This document shows positions 50,404 to 60,910 of a stretch of DNA of 64,000 nt, in pieces. Source of the DNA: Craterilacuibacter sinensis (lineage in GTDB: Bacteria; Pseudomonadota; Gammaproteobacteria; Burkholderiales; Chromobacteriaceae); the NCBI RefSeq assembly GCF_009831765.1, contig NZ_WSSB01000012.1, positions 1-64,000 on the forward strand, given 5' to 3'. The number at the start of each line of letters is the position of its first letter. Position 1 is the stretch's first letter. Below the pieces are notes generated by a model. The model searched no databases, was not told where the DNA came from, and saw only the letters and a list, made by a program, of their open reading frames with translations. The translations under genes and the position numbers were made by a program.

Positions 50404-50571
50404 ATGAAAGAACCATGGCAGTACCTGAAATCCAGTACCCCTTTATCTGCCGCAGGCCTTGGTGCTTGCGAACGGGTCGGGCTACTGCGACGACGAAGCA
50501 TCGCGGGCGAACTCTATCGTCCGCTGCCGGGTCAGGGTGCGCCCATGGTATTCGGCAAAAATTCGGCCTGA
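50404..50571 (+). CDS. Candidate 55-aa ORF, possible arginine leader peptide
   Basis: ATG 50404 follows GGAAG six bases upstream and opens a 55-codon frame beginning MKEPWQYLKSSTPLSAAG. It contains CGA CGA CGA at codons 29-31, three consecutive rare arginine codons, in the leader of an arginine-synthesis gene. The frame then stops TGA 125 bp before argG and a hairpin follows. Arginine-controlled translation or transcription attenuation would fit but is inference. A chance ORF is also plausible. Confidence 0.3.
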   Translation: MKEPWQYLKSSTPLSAAGLGACERVGLLRRRSIAGELYRPLPGQGAPMVFGKNSA

Positions 50572-50642
50572 CACCTTGCGTGACCGGTAAGTCGCCTATG
50601 CGCCTGCCGGGACACAGGGAATAGCTTCATCCAACCGGGTTT

Positions 50643-50670
50643 TGTTTGCCTGCCGCACAAGGCGCAAACA
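50643..50670 (+). other. Hairpin in the argG 5' leader
   Basis: TGTTTGC at 50643-50649 pairs with GCAAACA at 50664-50670, and GCC at 50652-50654 with GGC at 50661-50663, leaving a two-base bulge and a GCACAA loop. It lies 25 bp before the argG ATG and may affect translation. Confidence 0.45.
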
Positions 50671-50695
50671 GCCAAGACTTCTGAAAGACAAGACA

Positions 50696-51922
50696 ATGAA
50701 CAGCATCAAAAAAGTGGTACTCGCTTACTCCGGCGGCCTGGATACGTCCGTTATCCTGAAATGGCTGCAGGACACTTACCAGTGTGAAGTCGTGACCTTT
50801 ACCGCCGATATCGGCCAGGGCGAGGAAGTTGAACCGGCGCGCCAGAAAGCCATTGCGCTGGGGATCAAGCCGGAAAACATCTATATCGATGATCTGCGCG
50901 AAGAATTCGTACGCGATTTCGTGTTCCCGATGTTCCGTGCCAATACCGTCTATGAAGGCGAGTATCTGCTGGGCACGTCTATAGCCCGCCCGCTGATCGC
51001 CAAACGCCAGATCGAAATTGCGCGTGCGGTGGGGGCCGATTCGGTCAGCCATGGCGCCACCGGCAAGGGTAATGATCAGGTGCGTTTCGAACTGGGCTAC
51101 TACGCGTTGCAGCCCAATATCCATGTGATCGCCCCATGGCGCGAATGGGATCTGCTCTCGCGTGAAAAGCTGCTGGCCTATGCCGAAACCCACGGTATCG
51201 ATATCAGCAAGCGCAAGAGCGGTGCCAGCCCCTACTCGATGGATGCCAACTTGCTGCACATCTCCTATGAGGGCCTGGCGCTGGAAAATCCGGCTGCCGA
51301 GCCGGAAGAAGATATGTGGCTGTGGTCCAACTCGCCGGAGAGCGCACCGGATCAGGCAGAATATCTGGAGCTTGAATACCAGCACGGCGATATCGTCGCG
51401 ATTAACGGCGTCGCCATGAGCCCGGCTCAGGTGCTGACTATGCTGAACCAGATCGGTGGCAAGCACGGCATCGGCCGTCTGGACATTGTCGAAAACCGCT
51501 ATGTCGGCATGAAGTCGCGTGGCTGCTATGAAACCCCGGGCGGCACCATCATGCTCAAGGCGCACCGCGCCATCGAGTCGATCACGCTGGATCGTGAAGT
51601 GGCGCATCTGAAGGACGAGCTGATGCCCAAGTACGCCAAGCTGATTTACACCGGCTACTGGTGGAGTCCTGAGCGCGCGATGATGCAAACCATGATCGAT
51701 GCGTCGCAGGCGACGGTAAACGGCTGGGTACGCCTGAAACTGTACAAGGGCAATGTGATGGTGGTCGGGCGCGAGTCCAAGACCGACTCCTTATTCGACC
51801 CGAATATCGCGACTTTCGATGAAGACGGCGGTGCTTACAATCACGCCGATGCAGCCGGTTTCATTCGTCTGAATGCACTGCGGATGCGTATCGCGGCCAA
51901 CGCCAAACTCAAGCGCGGCTAA
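50696..51922 (+). CDS. argG: Argininosuccinate synthase
   Basis: A 408-aa ATP-dependent ligase that joins citrulline and aspartate in arginine synthesis. The N-terminal PPi-loop is [18 protein letters not shown]; the [19 protein letters not shown] and [20 protein letters not shown] blocks, [11 protein letters not shown] and [13 protein letters not shown] are typical of the enzyme. ATG 50696 (MNSIKKVV) is the family start; an open frame to 50642 is through the leader hairpin. A strong terminator follows. Confidence 0.96.
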   Translation: MNSIKKVVLAYSGGLDTSVILKWLQDTYQCEVVTFTADIGQGEEVEPARQKAIALGIKPENIYIDDLREEFVRDFVFPMFRANTVYEGEYLLGTSIARPLIAKRQIEIARAVGADSVSHGATGKGNDQVRFELGYYALQPNIHVIAPWREWDLLSREKLLAYAETHGIDISKRKSGASPYSMDANLLHISYEGLALENPAAEPEEDMWLWSNSPESAPDQAEYLELEYQHGDIVAINGVAMSPAQVLTMLNQIGGKHGIGRLDIVENRYVGMKSRGCYETPGGTIMLKAHRAIESITLDREVAHLKDELMPKYAKLIYTGYWWSPERAMMQTMIDASQATVNGWVRLKLYKGNVMVVGRESKTDSLFDPNIATFDEDGGAYNHADAAGFIRLNALRMRIAANAKLKRG

Positions 51923-51940
51923 GACTTAAGCGCAGAAACA

Positions 51941-51978
51941 ACAAAGCCCCGTACGCTGCAAGGCGTACGGGGCTTTGT
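51941..51978. terminator. Bidirectional terminator between argG and fbp
   Basis: A perfect 16-bp stem (ACAAAGCCCCGTACGC and its complement) with a six-base loop. GCTTTGT on each strand supplies a short U-rich end, so it serves both the rightward argG and the leftward fbp, whose stop is at 51989. Confidence 0.8.
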
Positions 51979-51988
51979 ATGGGCGGGC

Positions 51989-52990
51989 TTAGTTGTGATA
52001 AGCGGTAACGCGTGCGACTTCTTCTTTCGAGCCTAAGAATACTGCGACGCGTTCATGCAGGGCGGCCGGCTGAATGTCCAGAATACGCTGGTGGCCATTG
52101 GTTGCCATGCCGCCGGCTTGCTCGACGATAAAGGCCATCGGGTTGCCTTCATACATCAGGCGCAGCTTGCCCGGCTTGGCTGGGTTGCGCGCATCTTTCG
52201 GATACATAAACACGCCGCCGCGAACCAGAATGCGGTGAACTTCAGCCACCATGGACGCAACCCAGCGCATATTGTAATCCTTGGCCAAAGGCCCGGTCTT
52301 GCCGGCCAAGAGTTCGCCCACATAGCGTTGCACCGGCGCTTCCCAGTGGCGCATGTTCGACATATTGATGGCGAACTCGCCTGTGCTCTCCGGGATTTTC
52401 ATCTCGGGATGGGTCAATACGAAGCTGCCGTTTTCCCTGTCCAGGGTAAAGCCGTATACGCCGTTACCGAAGGTCAGCACCAGCATGGTCTGCGGGCCGT
52501 AGACGGTGTAGCCGGCCGCAACCTGACGCGTGCCCGGTTGCAGGAAGTCGGCTTCGGTCGGGTGGCCGGTGACCGATTCGTCGCATTCCAGTACCGAGAA
52601 GATGGTGCCGACCGAGATATTGACGTCGATATTGGATGAGCCATCCAGCGGGTCAAACAGCATCAGATAGCGTCCGCGCGGCAGACCGTCCGGAATCGAA
52701 TACGGCAACTCCATCTCTTCGGAGGCCATCGCTGCCAGATTGCCGCCCCATTCATTGGCTTCGAGCAAGACATCATTTGCGATCACATCCAGCTTTTTCT
52801 GCGCCTCGCCCTGCACATTGCCGGTGCCGGCTTCGCCCAGGATGCCGGCCAGTGCACCCTTGTTGACCGAATGCGAGATCGCCTTGCAGGCGCGGGCGAC
52901 GGTTTCTATCAGGTGCCTGAGATCCGGCGGCAGCGTGCCGGCCTTGCGTTGTTGTTCGATCAGGAAGCGGGAAAGGGAGGTGCGGCTCAT
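51989..52990 (-). CDS. fbp: Class 1 fructose-1,6-bisphosphatase
   Basis: A 333-aa gluconeogenic phosphatase. The metal site [12 protein letters not shown], the [15 protein letters not shown] region and the C-terminal [31 protein letters not shown] are diagnostic. It is convergent with argG. Confidence 0.96.
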   Translation of the reverse strand: MSRTSLSRFLIEQQRKAGTLPPDLRHLIETVARACKAISHSVNKGALAGILGEAGTGNVQGEAQKKLDVIANDVLLEANEWGGNLAAMASEEMELPYSIPDGLPRGRYLMLFDPLDGSSNIDVNISVGTIFSVLECDESVTGHPTEADFLQPGTRQVAAGYTVYGPQTMLVLTFGNGVYGFTLDRENGSFVLTHPEMKIPESTGEFAINMSNMRHWEAPVQRYVGELLAGKTGPLAKDYNMRWVASMVAEVHRILVRGGVFMYPKDARNPAKPGKLRLMYEGNPMAFIVEQAGGMATNGHQRILDIQPAALHERVAVFLGSKEEVARVTAYHN

Positions 52991-53073
52991 GAAAACCTCG
53001 GGTGTTTTAACGATGACAGGTTAGCTTTGCGTGAGATTATACCCGTGCGGGATGATGGCTGTCTTGCAGTGAA

Positions 53074-53097
53074 GCCGCGCCGGATGTCCGGGCGCGG
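53074..53097 (-). terminator. Possible acnA terminator hairpin
   Basis: GCCGCGCCGG and CCGGGCGCGGC form a ten-pair GC-rich stem with one bulged G, 9 bp after the acnA stop. No T tract follows on the minus strand. Confidence 0.4.
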
Positions 53098-53105
53098 CGC
53101 GTGCA

Positions 53106-55922
53106 TCAGTTGCTCAGCAAGCCCCTGAGCACAAAGGGCAGAATGCCGCCTGCGCGGTAGTAATCCACTTCGATAGGCGTGTCGATGCGGCAGCGTAGCG
53201 GAATATGGGCGCTGCTGCCGTCTGGCCGGGTCATGATCAGGCTGAGCATCTGTTGCGGCGCGAGGCCTTGGGCAATGCCCTCAATGGTAAAGCTTTCATC
53301 GCCCTGTATCCCCAGGCTTTGCCAGCTGTCGTCACCGGTAAACTGCAAGGGCAGTACTCCCATGCCGACCAGATTGCTGCGGTGTATGCGCTCGAAACTG
53401 CGGGCAATGACGGCGCGTATGCCCAGAAGCTGGCTGCCCTTGGCCGCCCAGTCGCGGCTGGAACCGGTGCCGTATTCTTCGCCGGCAAAAACCAGGGTTG
53501 CGATGCCGCGTTGCTGCCAGGCCATGGCTGCCTCGTAGACGCTGGTTTGCATGCCATCCAGCAAGGTGTAGCCGCCCTCGGTCCGGCTGCCGTCGTCTTT
53601 GGCCGGCAGCATCATGTTTTTGATGCGTACATTGGCAAAGGTGCCGCGCAGCATCACTTCATGGTTGCCGCGCCGGCTGCCGTAGCTATTGAAGTCGGCA
53701 CGCTTAAGACCCAGAGACAATAGGTATTGCCCGGCGGGTGTGGTTTCGCCGAATGAACCGGCCGGCGAGATATGGTCGGTGGTGACCGAGTCGCCCAGCA
53801 GCAGCAGGGCGCGGGCGTTGCGGATGTCGGTGACGGGTTTTTCCTGCATGGAAAAGCCGTCGAAAAAAGGCGGGCGGGCGATATAGCTGCTGGCAGGCCA
53901 GGGATAGGTTTCGCCTTGCGGCGCGCTGATTTCATTCCATAGGTCGTGGTCGCGGGTGAAATCGGCGTAAAGCCGGCGGAAGGTGTCCGGGTCGAAGGCG
54001 GTAGCCATCAATGCCGCAATTTCGCCAGATTCCGGCCAGATGTCCCTGAGGTAAACCGGCTGGCTGTCCTTGCCTGTGCCCAAGGGTTCGCGTGTGAGGT
54101 CGATATTGACGCGCCCGGCGATGGCGAAAGCGACCACCAGGGGCGGCGAGGCCAGATAGTTGGCACGCAAATTGGGGTGGATGCGCGCTTCAAAATTGCG
54201 GTTGCCGGACAATACCGCCGCGCATACCAGATCATACCGGCTGATGGTGTTGTTGAGTTCGGGGGAAAGGTCCCCGGCGTTGCCTATGCAGGTAGTGCAG
54301 CCATAGGCCGCCAGCGCAAAGCCCAGCTTGGCCAAGGGTGCAAGCAGGCCGGCAGCTTCCAGATAGGCGGTGACGACGCGCGAGCCCGGTGCCAGACTGG
54401 TCTTGATGCGCGGATTGACCTGCAGGCCCTTGGTCACCGCTTTTTGCGCCAACAAGCCGGCGGCCAGCATTACGCCGGGGTTGGAGGTGTTGGTGCAGCT
54501 GGTGATGGCGGCAATCAGAATGTCGCCGTGCCCCAGATCGTCTTGTCCGTTTGTGTAGGGGGTATGGTCCGGGGTCGGGCGGTTGTCGACCATTTCCACA
54601 ACATCGCGCGCCAGGCTTTTGCCTTGCAGGCGCTGGCTACTGTCTGCGCTTTGTCCATTTCCGTGTAGTGACAGCGGGTAGCGTCTGGCGAGATCGGCTG
54701 GTGCTTTGTTAAAGCCGTTTTCCGCTGTTGGTGTAGAAAACAAGTGGGTGAAATTGTCCCTCATCGCGGCAAGGCCGATACGGTCTTGCGGGCGCTTGGG
54801 GCCGGCAAGGCTGGGTGTGACGCTTGCCAGATCCAGCTGCAGGGTGCGGCTGTAAGCGATATCCCCGGATTTTGGCATGCCGAATAGCCCTTGTGCCTTG
54901 AAGTAGCTTTCGAAAGCCAGAATGTCGGCCTCGCGGCGACCGGTGCCGCGCATATAGGTCAGCGTATTGTCGTCTACCGGAAAGAAGCCCATGGTGGCGC
55001 CGTACTCCGGCGCCATATTGGCGATGGTGGCACGGTCGGTGACCGACAGGCTGGCGCTACCCGCGCCAAAAAACTCGACAAAGCAGCCGACGACTTTTTC
55101 GTGGCGCAGCATCTGGGTCAGTGTGAGCACCAGGTCGGTGGCAGTGATGCCTTCGGCTAACTGGCCATCAAGCTCGACGCCGACCACGTCGGGTGTCAAT
55201 AAATAGACCGGTTGTCCCAGCATGGCCGCTTCGGCCTCTATCCCGCCTACGCCCCAGCCGACTACGCCCGCGCCATTGATCATGGTGGTATGGCTGTCGG
55301 TACCGACCAGCGTGTCGGGAAAGACCACGCCGTCGTGCTCGCGCAAACCGTGAAACAGATACTCCAGATTGACCTGGTGCACGATGCCTATGCCCGGCGG
55401 CACAACCTTAAAGGTATTGAAGGCCTGCATGCCCCACTTCATAAACTGGTAGCGCTCGCGGTTGCGGGCAAACTCGTGTTCCATATTGTGTCTGAGCGCC
55501 TGGGGGCTGGCGAACTCGTCAACCATCACCGAATGATCCACCACCAGGTCGACCGGCACCAAAGGCTCGATGCGCCTGGGGTCTAGCCTCATTTCGGTGG
55601 CGACGCTACGCATGGCGGCCAGATCTGCCAGAAGCGGCACGCCGGTAAAATCCTGCAAAATAACGCGCGCCACGGTAAACGGAATCTCGCCGTGACGCTC
55701 GGCCGCTGGCTGCCAGTTGGCCAGCGCCCTGACGTGTTCAGGCGTGACTTTCAGACCGTCGCAGTGGCGCAGTACCGATTCCAACACGATGCGGATGGAA
55801 ATTGGCAGGGTGGACACCGGCCCGATGCCGGCAGCTTCCAGTGAGAGCAGGCTGAAATAGTCGAGAGCCCGCCCGTCACTCAGAGGCAGGGTTTGGCGGG
55901 TCGCAGCGTAGGGGTGGCGCAT
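53106..55922 (-). CDS. acnA: Aconitate hydratase A
   Basis: A 938-aa 4Fe-4S aconitase that isomerises citrate to isocitrate. The cluster cysteines occur in [13 protein letters not shown] and [12 protein letters not shown]; the swivel domain carries [42 protein letters not shown] and [16 protein letters not shown]. AcnA is the oxidative-stress-stable form and also binds RNA. At 938 aa it is longer than E. coli AcnA (891). AGGAG precedes ATG 55922. The LysR gene follows upstream in the same direction, only 77 bp away. Confidence 0.93.
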   Translation of the reverse strand: MRHPYAATRQTLPLSDGRALDYFSLLSLEAAGIGPVSTLPISIRIVLESVLRHCDGLKVTPEHVRALANWQPAAERHGEIPFTVARVILQDFTGVPLLADLAAMRSVATEMRLDPRRIEPLVPVDLVVDHSVMVDEFASPQALRHNMEHEFARNRERYQFMKWGMQAFNTFKVVPPGIGIVHQVNLEYLFHGLREHDGVVFPDTLVGTDSHTTMINGAGVVGWGVGGIEAEAAMLGQPVYLLTPDVVGVELDGQLAEGITATDLVLTLTQMLRHEKVVGCFVEFFGAGSASLSVTDRATIANMAPEYGATMGFFPVDDNTLTYMRGTGRREADILAFESYFKAQGLFGMPKSGDIAYSRTLQLDLASVTPSLAGPKRPQDRIGLAAMRDNFTHLFSTPTAENGFNKAPADLARRYPLSLHGNGQSADSSQRLQGKSLARDVVEMVDNRPTPDHTPYTNGQDDLGHGDILIAAITSCTNTSNPGVMLAAGLLAQKAVTKGLQVNPRIKTSLAPGSRVVTAYLEAAGLLAPLAKLGFALAAYGCTTCIGNAGDLSPELNNTISRYDLVCAAVLSGNRNFEARIHPNLRANYLASPPLVVAFAIAGRVNIDLTREPLGTGKDSQPVYLRDIWPESGEIAALMATAFDPDTFRRLYADFTRDHDLWNEISAPQGETYPWPASSYIARPPFFDGFSMQEKPVTDIRNARALLLLGDSVTTDHISPAGSFGETTPAGQYLLSLGLKRADFNSYGSRRGNHEVMLRGTFANVRIKNMMLPAKDDGSRTEGGYTLLDGMQTSVYEAAMAWQQRGIATLVFAGEEYGTGSSRDWAAKGSQLLGIRAVIARSFERIHRSNLVGMGVLPLQFTGDDSWQSLGIQGDESFTIEGIAQGLAPQQMLSLIMTRPDGSSAHIPLRCRIDTPIEVDYYRAGGILPFVLRGLLSN

Positions 55923-55999
55923 GGCAGGCTCCTGGGGTCGGTCGATCTGGACGCTATGACTCATAGTCTAGAGCGCCAGAATGCCTGCTGCGTCAAAGA

Positions 56000-56890
56000 T
56001 CAGGGGCTTGGTGTTTGCGCTTCCTGTTCCAGCCACTGGCAGAAGGCGTTGATGGCCATGTCGCTGATGGCGGCGCGCGGAGCGACCCAGCAGTAACCAC
56101 GTACAGGTACGGCGGGGCCATTAAGCGGGGCGATCAGCGTGCCTTGCGCGATCAGCCGCTCGGCCATCGGGCGTGGCCCAAGCACAATGCCCAGGCCCTC
56201 TGCGGCCGCTTGCAGGGCAAAAGAAAAGCGGTCGAAGTGCAAGGTATGGGCCGCTTTAAGCTCGGGTACGCCGGCAAGGGTCAGCCAGCGCTGCCAGGCG
56301 GTCGGACGGGTGTCGGCATAAAGCAGGGTGTGGCGGGCCAGATCGGCCGGGCTGTGGATAGCATGGCTGCCTAACAGGTCGGGATGGCACAAGGGCAACT
56401 CCCATTCGTCCAGAAAAGGCTTGGCAATATGGCCGGGCCAGTCGCCGGGCCCGCGCCGGATGGCGATATCGAATGGGGTATCCAGCCGGCTGATGTCGCG
56501 GTCCGAGTTGACCAGATGCAACTCGATATCTGGGCAGGCAGCACGAAAGCGCTTGAGCCTGGGCAGTAGCCAGTACATGGCGAAAGTCGGCGTCGCGTTG
56601 ATGGTCAGGCGGCGCAAGCGGTCGGCCTGCATCAGCTGGCTGGTGGCGTTGGCAATCAGATCCAGGCCATCTTGCACCTGAATTAGGTAGCGCCAGCCGG
56701 CATCGCTTAAGCGCACACGACCGCCGCTGCGCGCAAACAGCGTGACGCCCAGCCAGGCTTCCAGTTGCTTGATCTGCTTGCTCACAGCGCCGTGCGTGAC
56801 AAACAGCTCTTCGGCGGCGGCAGAAAAGCTCTCCAGCCTTGCTGCCGCCTCGAAAATACGCAGTGCATTCAGGGGTGGGTAGGTGTTCAT
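56000..56890 (-). CDS. LysR-type regulator, GcvA-like
   Basis: A 296-aa regulator with an N-terminal winged helix (LNALRIFEAAARLESFSAAAEELFVTHGAVSKQIKQLE) and a C-terminal effector domain. The first motif and the sequence around DIAIRRGPGDWPG are of the GcvA subgroup. It lies between acnA (same strand, downstream) and acnB (divergent), so it probably controls one or both. The inducer is unknown. A CTCACA/TGTGAG inverted repeat lies in the divergent spacer. Confidence 0.88.
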   Translation of the reverse strand: MNTYPPLNALRIFEAAARLESFSAAAEELFVTHGAVSKQIKQLEAWLGVTLFARSGGRVRLSDAGWRYLIQVQDGLDLIANATSQLMQADRLRRLTINATPTFAMYWLLPRLKRFRAACPDIELHLVNSDRDISRLDTPFDIAIRRGPGDWPGHIAKPFLDEWELPLCHPDLLGSHAIHSPADLARHTLLYADTRPTAWQRWLTLAGVPELKAAHTLHFDRFSFALQAAAEGLGIVLGPRPMAERLIAQGTLIAPLNGPAVPVRGYCWVAPRAAISDMAINAFCQWLEQEAQTPSP

Positions 56891-56903
56891 GCTGTGATTT
56901 TAT

Positions 56904-56943
56904 CTCACAAACACTGTGGCGAATAATCCTTTGTATCTGTGAG
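56904..56943. promoter_or_regulatory. Inverted repeat in the lysR-acnB divergent spacer
   Basis: CTCACA at 56904-56909 is mirrored by TGTGAG at 56938-56943. It lies 14-53 bp upstream of the LysR start, in the only spacer it shares with acnB. Long-spaced half sites are typical of LysR operators, but the spacing of 28 bp is wider than usual. Confidence 0.35.
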
Positions 56944-57061
56944 GCATAGCGCGTACGCTAACGCCATCTCGGTGTAATGGGTTTTCCCCGTGCGCCGGAG
57001 GCTGGACGCCCCGTGTGCCAGCATTATCTGCAAATACAATCAAGCAAAAAGGTCAGAAGCC

Positions 57062-59653
57062 ATGCTCGTAGCCTACCGTCAGCACGTTGCCGAGCGCGCC
57101 GCGCTGGGTATTCCGCCCCTCGCACTTTCCGCCTCCCAGGTTGAAGAACTGGTCGAGCTGCTGAAAGCCCCGCCTGCAGGCGAAGAAGATTTTCTGGTTG
57201 AACTGATTACCCATCGTGTGCCGCCCGGTGTGGATGATGCGGCCAAGGTCAAGGCCTCCTTCCTCGCGGCCGTAGCCGAAGGGTCGGTCGTGTCGCCTTT
57301 GCTGTCGCGCGCGATGGCAACCGAACTGCTGGGCACCATGCTCGGCGGCTACAACGTCAAGCCTTTGATTGATCTTCTGGACGATGAGGCCGTGGCCGAA
57401 GTAGCAGCGGCCGGCCTGAAGAAAACCCTGCTGGTGTTCGATTACTTCCACGACGTCAAGGTCAAGGCCGACGCCGGCAATGCCTACGCCAAGGCCGTGC
57501 TGCAAAGCTGGGCCGACGCCGAGTGGTTCACTTCGCGCCCTGAAGTAGCACAAAAAATCACCGTGTCTGTATTCAAGGTACCGGGTGAGACCAACACCGA
57601 CGATCTGTCGCCGGCACCGGATGCCACCACCCGTCCCGACATCCCGATGCACTATCTGGCGATGCTGAAGAACACCCGTCCGGATGCGGCGTTCAAGCCG
57701 GAAGAAGACGGCAAGCGCGGCCCGATGCAGTTTATCGAAGACCTGAAGAAGAAAGGCCATCTGGTCGCTTATGTCGGCGACGTGGTCGGTACCGGTTCTT
57801 CGCGCAAATCCGCCACCAACTCGGTGGTGTGGGCGACCGGTCAGGACATCCCGTTTGTACCGAACAAGCGTTTCGGCGGTGTGACCCTAGGCGGGAAAAT
57901 TGCGCCTATCTTCTTTAATACCCAGGAAGACTCCGGCTCGTTGCCGATTGAAGTCGACGTTTCCAAGCTGGAAATGGGCGACGTGATCGATATCTACCCG
58001 TACGACGGCAAGATCGAGAAAGACGGCGTCGTACTCGCCGAATTCGCGCTCAAGAGCCAGGTGCTGCTGGACGAAGTGCGCGCCGGTGGTCGTATCAACC
58101 TGATTATCGGCCGTGGTCTGACTGCCAAGGCGCGCGAGGCGCTGGGTCTGCCGGTGTCGACCGAATTCCGCCTGCCAAAAGATCCGGCCGGCTCGAGCAA
58201 GGGCTTTAGCCTGGCGCAGAAGATGGTTGGCCGCGCCTGCGGTCTGGCCGAAGGGCAGGGCGTGCGTCCGGGCACCTACTGCGAACCTAAAATGACCACC
58301 GTCGGTTCGCAGGACACCACCGGCCCGATGACCCGTGATGAGCTGAAAGACCTGGCTTGCCTGGGCTTCTCCGCCGATCTGGTGATGCAGTCGTTCTGCC
58401 ATACCGCCGCTTATCCAAAGCCTGTGGATGTGCGCATGCACAAGGAACTGCCGGCCTTTATCAGTACCCGTGGCGGTGTATCCCTGCGTCCGGGCGATGG
58501 CGTGATCCACTCCTGGCTTAACCGCCTGCTGCTGCCGGACACCGTCGGCACCGGTGGCGACAGCCACACCCGCTTCCCTATCGGTATTTCCTTCCCGGCC
58601 GGCTCCGGTCTGGTAGCATTTGCCGCCGCTACCGGCGTGATGCCGCTGGATATGCCGGAATCGGTACTGGTACGCTTCAAGGGCGAATTGCAGCCTGGCG
58701 TCACTCTGCGTGACCTCGTGGGTGCGATTCCGCTGTATGCGATCAAGGCCGGCTTGTTGACCGTGGCCAAGGCAGGCAAGAAAAACGTGTTCTCCGGCCG
58801 TATCCTGGAGATTGAAGGCTTGCCGAATCTGAAGGTCGAGCAGGCGTTCGAATTGTCCGACGCCGCGGCCGAGCGTTCGGCTGCTGCTTGTGCCATTGCA
58901 CTGGACAAGGCACCTATCGCCGAGTACATGCAGTCGAATATCACACTGATGAAGTGGATGATCGCCGAAGGCTATCAGGATGCGCGCACGCTGGAGCGCC
59001 GCATCCAGGCGATGGAAGAGTGGATTGCCAATGGCGAACTCTTGAAGCGCGACGAAGATGCCGAGTACGCCGCCGTGATCGAGATCGATCTGGCCGACAT
59101 CAAAGAGCCTATCGTGGCCTGCCCGAACGACCCGGATGATGTGAAATTCATGTCCGAAGTGGCTGGCACCCAAATCGATGAAGTGTTCATCGGTTCGTGC
59201 ATGACCAATATCGGTCACTTCCGTGCTGCTTCCAAGCTGCTGGAAGGCAAGCAGGACATTCCGGTGAAACTGTGGGTGGCTCCGCCGACCAAGATGGACG
59301 CCAAGCAGTTGACCGAAGAAGGTCACTACGGCGTGCTGGGTCGTGCCGGCGCACGTATGGAAATGCCAGGCTGCTCCTTGTGCATGGGTAACCAGGCACA
59401 GGTGCGCGAGGGCGCAACCGTGATGTCGACTTCGACCCGTAACTTCCCGAACCGTCTGGGTAAAAATACCAATGTGTTCCTGGGCTCGGCCGAACTGGCT
59501 GCGGTATGCTCCAAACTTGGCAAGATCCCGACGGTGGAAGAATATCTGTCCAATGTCGGTATCCTGAACGCCAGCAGCGCAGAGGTGTACAAGTACCTGA
59601 ACTTCAACCAGATCAAGGACTATCAGGATGTCGCCGATGGCGTGTCTGCCTGA
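57062..59653 (+). CDS. acnB: Bifunctional aconitate hydratase 2/2-methylisocitrate dehydratase
   Basis: An 863-aa aconitase of the B type, with the N-terminal HEAT-like domain ([20 protein letters not shown]) absent from AcnA, then the swivel and 4Fe-4S domains. The cysteines occur in [13 protein letters not shown] and [11 protein letters not shown]. AcnB is the main growth-phase citrate-cycle enzyme. ATG 57062 gives the usual length (E. coli 865 aa); an open frame to 56990 has no ribosome site. Confidence 0.96.
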   Translation: MLVAYRQHVAERAALGIPPLALSASQVEELVELLKAPPAGEEDFLVELITHRVPPGVDDAAKVKASFLAAVAEGSVVSPLLSRAMATELLGTMLGGYNVKPLIDLLDDEAVAEVAAAGLKKTLLVFDYFHDVKVKADAGNAYAKAVLQSWADAEWFTSRPEVAQKITVSVFKVPGETNTDDLSPAPDATTRPDIPMHYLAMLKNTRPDAAFKPEEDGKRGPMQFIEDLKKKGHLVAYVGDVVGTGSSRKSATNSVVWATGQDIPFVPNKRFGGVTLGGKIAPIFFNTQEDSGSLPIEVDVSKLEMGDVIDIYPYDGKIEKDGVVLAEFALKSQVLLDEVRAGGRINLIIGRGLTAKAREALGLPVSTEFRLPKDPAGSSKGFSLAQKMVGRACGLAEGQGVRPGTYCEPKMTTVGSQDTTGPMTRDELKDLACLGFSADLVMQSFCHTAAYPKPVDVRMHKELPAFISTRGGVSLRPGDGVIHSWLNRLLLPDTVGTGGDSHTRFPIGISFPAGSGLVAFAAATGVMPLDMPESVLVRFKGELQPGVTLRDLVGAIPLYAIKAGLLTVAKAGKKNVFSGRILEIEGLPNLKVEQAFELSDAAAERSAAACAIALDKAPIAEYMQSNITLMKWMIAEGYQDARTLERRIQAMEEWIANGELLKRDEDAEYAAVIEIDLADIKEPIVACPNDPDDVKFMSEVAGTQIDEVFIGSCMTNIGHFRAASKLLEGKQDIPVKLWVAPPTKMDAKQLTEEGHYGVLGRAGARMEMPGCSLCMGNQAQVREGATVMSTSTRNFPNRLGKNTNVFLGSAELAAVCSKLGKIPTVEEYLSNVGILNASSAEVYKYLNFNQIKDYQDVADGVSA

Positions 59654-59673
59654 TCTTGTGATGGTCTAAGCGA

Positions 59674-59702
59674 AACGGCCCCTTGTGAGGGGCCGTTTTT
59701 TA
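59674..59702 (+). terminator. Intrinsic terminator of acnB
   Basis: AACGGCCCC and GGGGCCGTT form a 9-bp stem with a six-base loop, followed by TTTTT, 21 bp after the acnB stop and directly before the next gene's ribosome site. Confidence 0.9.
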
Positions 59703-59714
59703 CTGGGGAATCCT

Positions 59715-60170
59715 ATGTTTGGCAAATTGACTGTTGTGTATCTGGCGCTGGGTCTTGCTGGCTGTGCCGGTACGATGCCCAGCCATCTGGGCGTAAAGGA
59801 CGGCAAACTGGCTGCTTGTCCGGCTTCGCCCAACTGCGTGTCGAGTCAGGCGCCGCAAAGTGACGGCCAGCACCATATTACGGCGCTGGATTTACGTGCA
59901 GCCGATGTGCGTTGGCAGGAGGTGGTGGCGGTCGCAGCGGCCTTGCCGCGTACCCGGGTGATCCGGCAGCAGGAAGGCTATCTGCATGCCGAGAGCCGTA
60001 GTGCGTTGCTGGGTTTTGTCGATGATGTGGAGTTGTACCGGGCGCCCGGCGCGAGCCGTCTGGAGCTGAGATCGGCGTCACGCCTGGGTTATAGCGATCT
60101 GGGTGTCAATCGCTCACGTATGGATGCGCTGCGTTCAGCGCTGGACCGGGCCGGTCTGTTGCAGGAGTAA
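59715..60170 (+). CDS. DUF1499 family lipoprotein
   Basis: A 151-aa protein. The N-terminus MFGKLTVVYLALGLAGCAG has a lipobox (LAGC), then the DUF1499 core: KLAACPASPNCVSSQA, the ALPRTRVIRQQEGYLHAESRS segment, GFVDDVELY and RSASRLGYSDLGVNRSRMDALR. The family has no known function. GGGGA precedes ATG 59715, which lies after the acnB terminator, so the gene has its own promoter. Confidence 0.85.
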   Translation: MFGKLTVVYLALGLAGCAGTMPSHLGVKDGKLAACPASPNCVSSQAPQSDGQHHITALDLRAADVRWQEVVAVAAALPRTRVIRQQEGYLHAESRSALLGFVDDVELYRAPGASRLELRSASRLGYSDLGVNRSRMDALRSALDRAGLLQE

Positions 60171-60243
60171 GTGGTTTTTCCTAATCGTGACCGGCGGAAA
60201 TCGGTTATGATCCTGATCAAGTTTTGTCGGAATAGTGCATGCC

Positions 60244-60462
60244 ATGGATCTGTCACATTTGAGCGAAGAGCAGTTTACCAATCTTTCCATGATCGTCTTT
60301 CTGGGCGGCCTGATCCTGTTCATGGGGTTTATCATCTGGGATCTGGGCAAGAAATCCAAGGCCGGCAAGTTCGGCACCTTTGTCCTGTTTCTGGCTCTGG
60401 GTACCGGCGTGGCCGGCTTTGTATTCAAGAATGCGCTGGTTGAATTCATCCTGCTCAAATAG
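60244..60462 (+). CDS. DUF2788 domain membrane protein
   Basis: A 72-aa protein with two membrane helices (LSMIVFLGGLILFMGFIIW and FGTFVLFLALGTGVAGFVF) linked by the basic KKSKAGK turn, the DUF2788 pattern. The function is unknown. ATG 60244 starts MDLSHLSEEQF; a GTG at 60235 in the same frame is less likely. Confidence 0.8.
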   Translation: MDLSHLSEEQFTNLSMIVFLGGLILFMGFIIWDLGKKSKAGKFGTFVLFLALGTGVAGFVFKNALVEFILLK

Positions 60463-60479
60463 GTGCTGGCCTGGAGGGG

Positions 60480-60731
60480 TTAGCCGGCCAGCGTTGACAG
60501 CAGTTGCGACAGTGTCTGCAGCAGACCGCTGTCCCCGATCAGATCGAAAACCAGTTGCACCAGCCAGGCCAGCAGCAGGGCTAGCCCCAACCCGGTGACG
60601 AACAGGGTGGCCAGCAAGGTCAGCCCCAGCTTGATCCATGTACCGCGCTGTATCGCGGTCACGCGTGGCAGTACTTTAGCCAGGTAGGGCGCATAGCGCA
60701 GTAAAAAGCTGGCGGCAGTCAGTATCTTCAT
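60480..60731 (-). CDS. Small hypothetical membrane protein
   Basis: An 83-aa protein. An amphipathic N-terminus (MKILTAASFLLRYAPYLAKVL) and one strong hydrophobic helix (LGLTLLATLFVTGLGLALLLAWLV) are followed by LVFDLIGDSGLLQTLSQLLS. GGAAG precedes the ATG. It is the third gene of a leftward set with the 51-aa protein and the TerB-like protein, and convergent with the DUF2788 gene. Family unknown. Confidence 0.6.
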   Translation of the reverse strand: MKILTAASFLLRYAPYLAKVLPRVTAIQRGTWIKLGLTLLATLFVTGLGLALLLAWLVQLVFDLIGDSGLLQTLSQLLSTLAG

Positions 60732-60754
60732 TTTTTTACTTCCGGTTTCAATGT

Positions 60755-60910
60755 TCAGCCGAGTGACGCCAGCAGGGTGCTTGCACTGCTGATGGTGCCC
60801 AAGCTGCCCAGTAGCGCTGCATCGCGCCGGTTGTCATCTCGGAATTCACGCCATGCTGCAATCAGCAGCGGGGGTGACAGTAGCGCGGCCATGATCGCGA
60901 ATTCAGTCAT
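60755..60910 (-). CDS. 51-aa small hydrophobic protein
   Basis: A frame from ATG 60910 encoding MTEFAIMAALLSPPLLIAAW followed by a polar REFRDDNRRDAALLG stretch. The first 8 bases overlap the 3' end of the TerB-like gene, so it is translationally coupled. Probably a membrane helix followed by a short soluble segment. Not recognised. Confidence 0.5.
   Translation of the reverse strand: MTEFAIMAALLSPPLLIAAWREFRDDNRRDAALLGSLGTISSASTLLASLG

Larger units (their letters stand above)
50225..50695 (+). promoter_or_regulatory. Long argG upstream region
   Basis: A 471-bp stretch without a recognised gene, between the decarboxylase stop and argG. The left ~70 bp are AT-rich and hold a TTGCCA-17-TACATA hexamer pair (50229-50257), a weak promoter candidate. 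The middle holds a 55-codon ORF (50404-50571) and the right end a hairpin at 50643-50670. Other open frames here on both strands look like noise. Confidence 0.5.

Noticed and set aside
50283-50624. A 113-codon frame upstream of argG
   Set aside because: It has no ribosome site or domain and overlaps the better-supported 55-codon ORF and a leftward frame of equal quality.
60207-60220. ATGAT-CCTG-ATCAA, another FNR-like sequence
   Set aside because: Its centre is only 30 bp before the DUF2788 ATG, so class II activation would start transcription inside the gene. A chance match or a repressor site is more likely.
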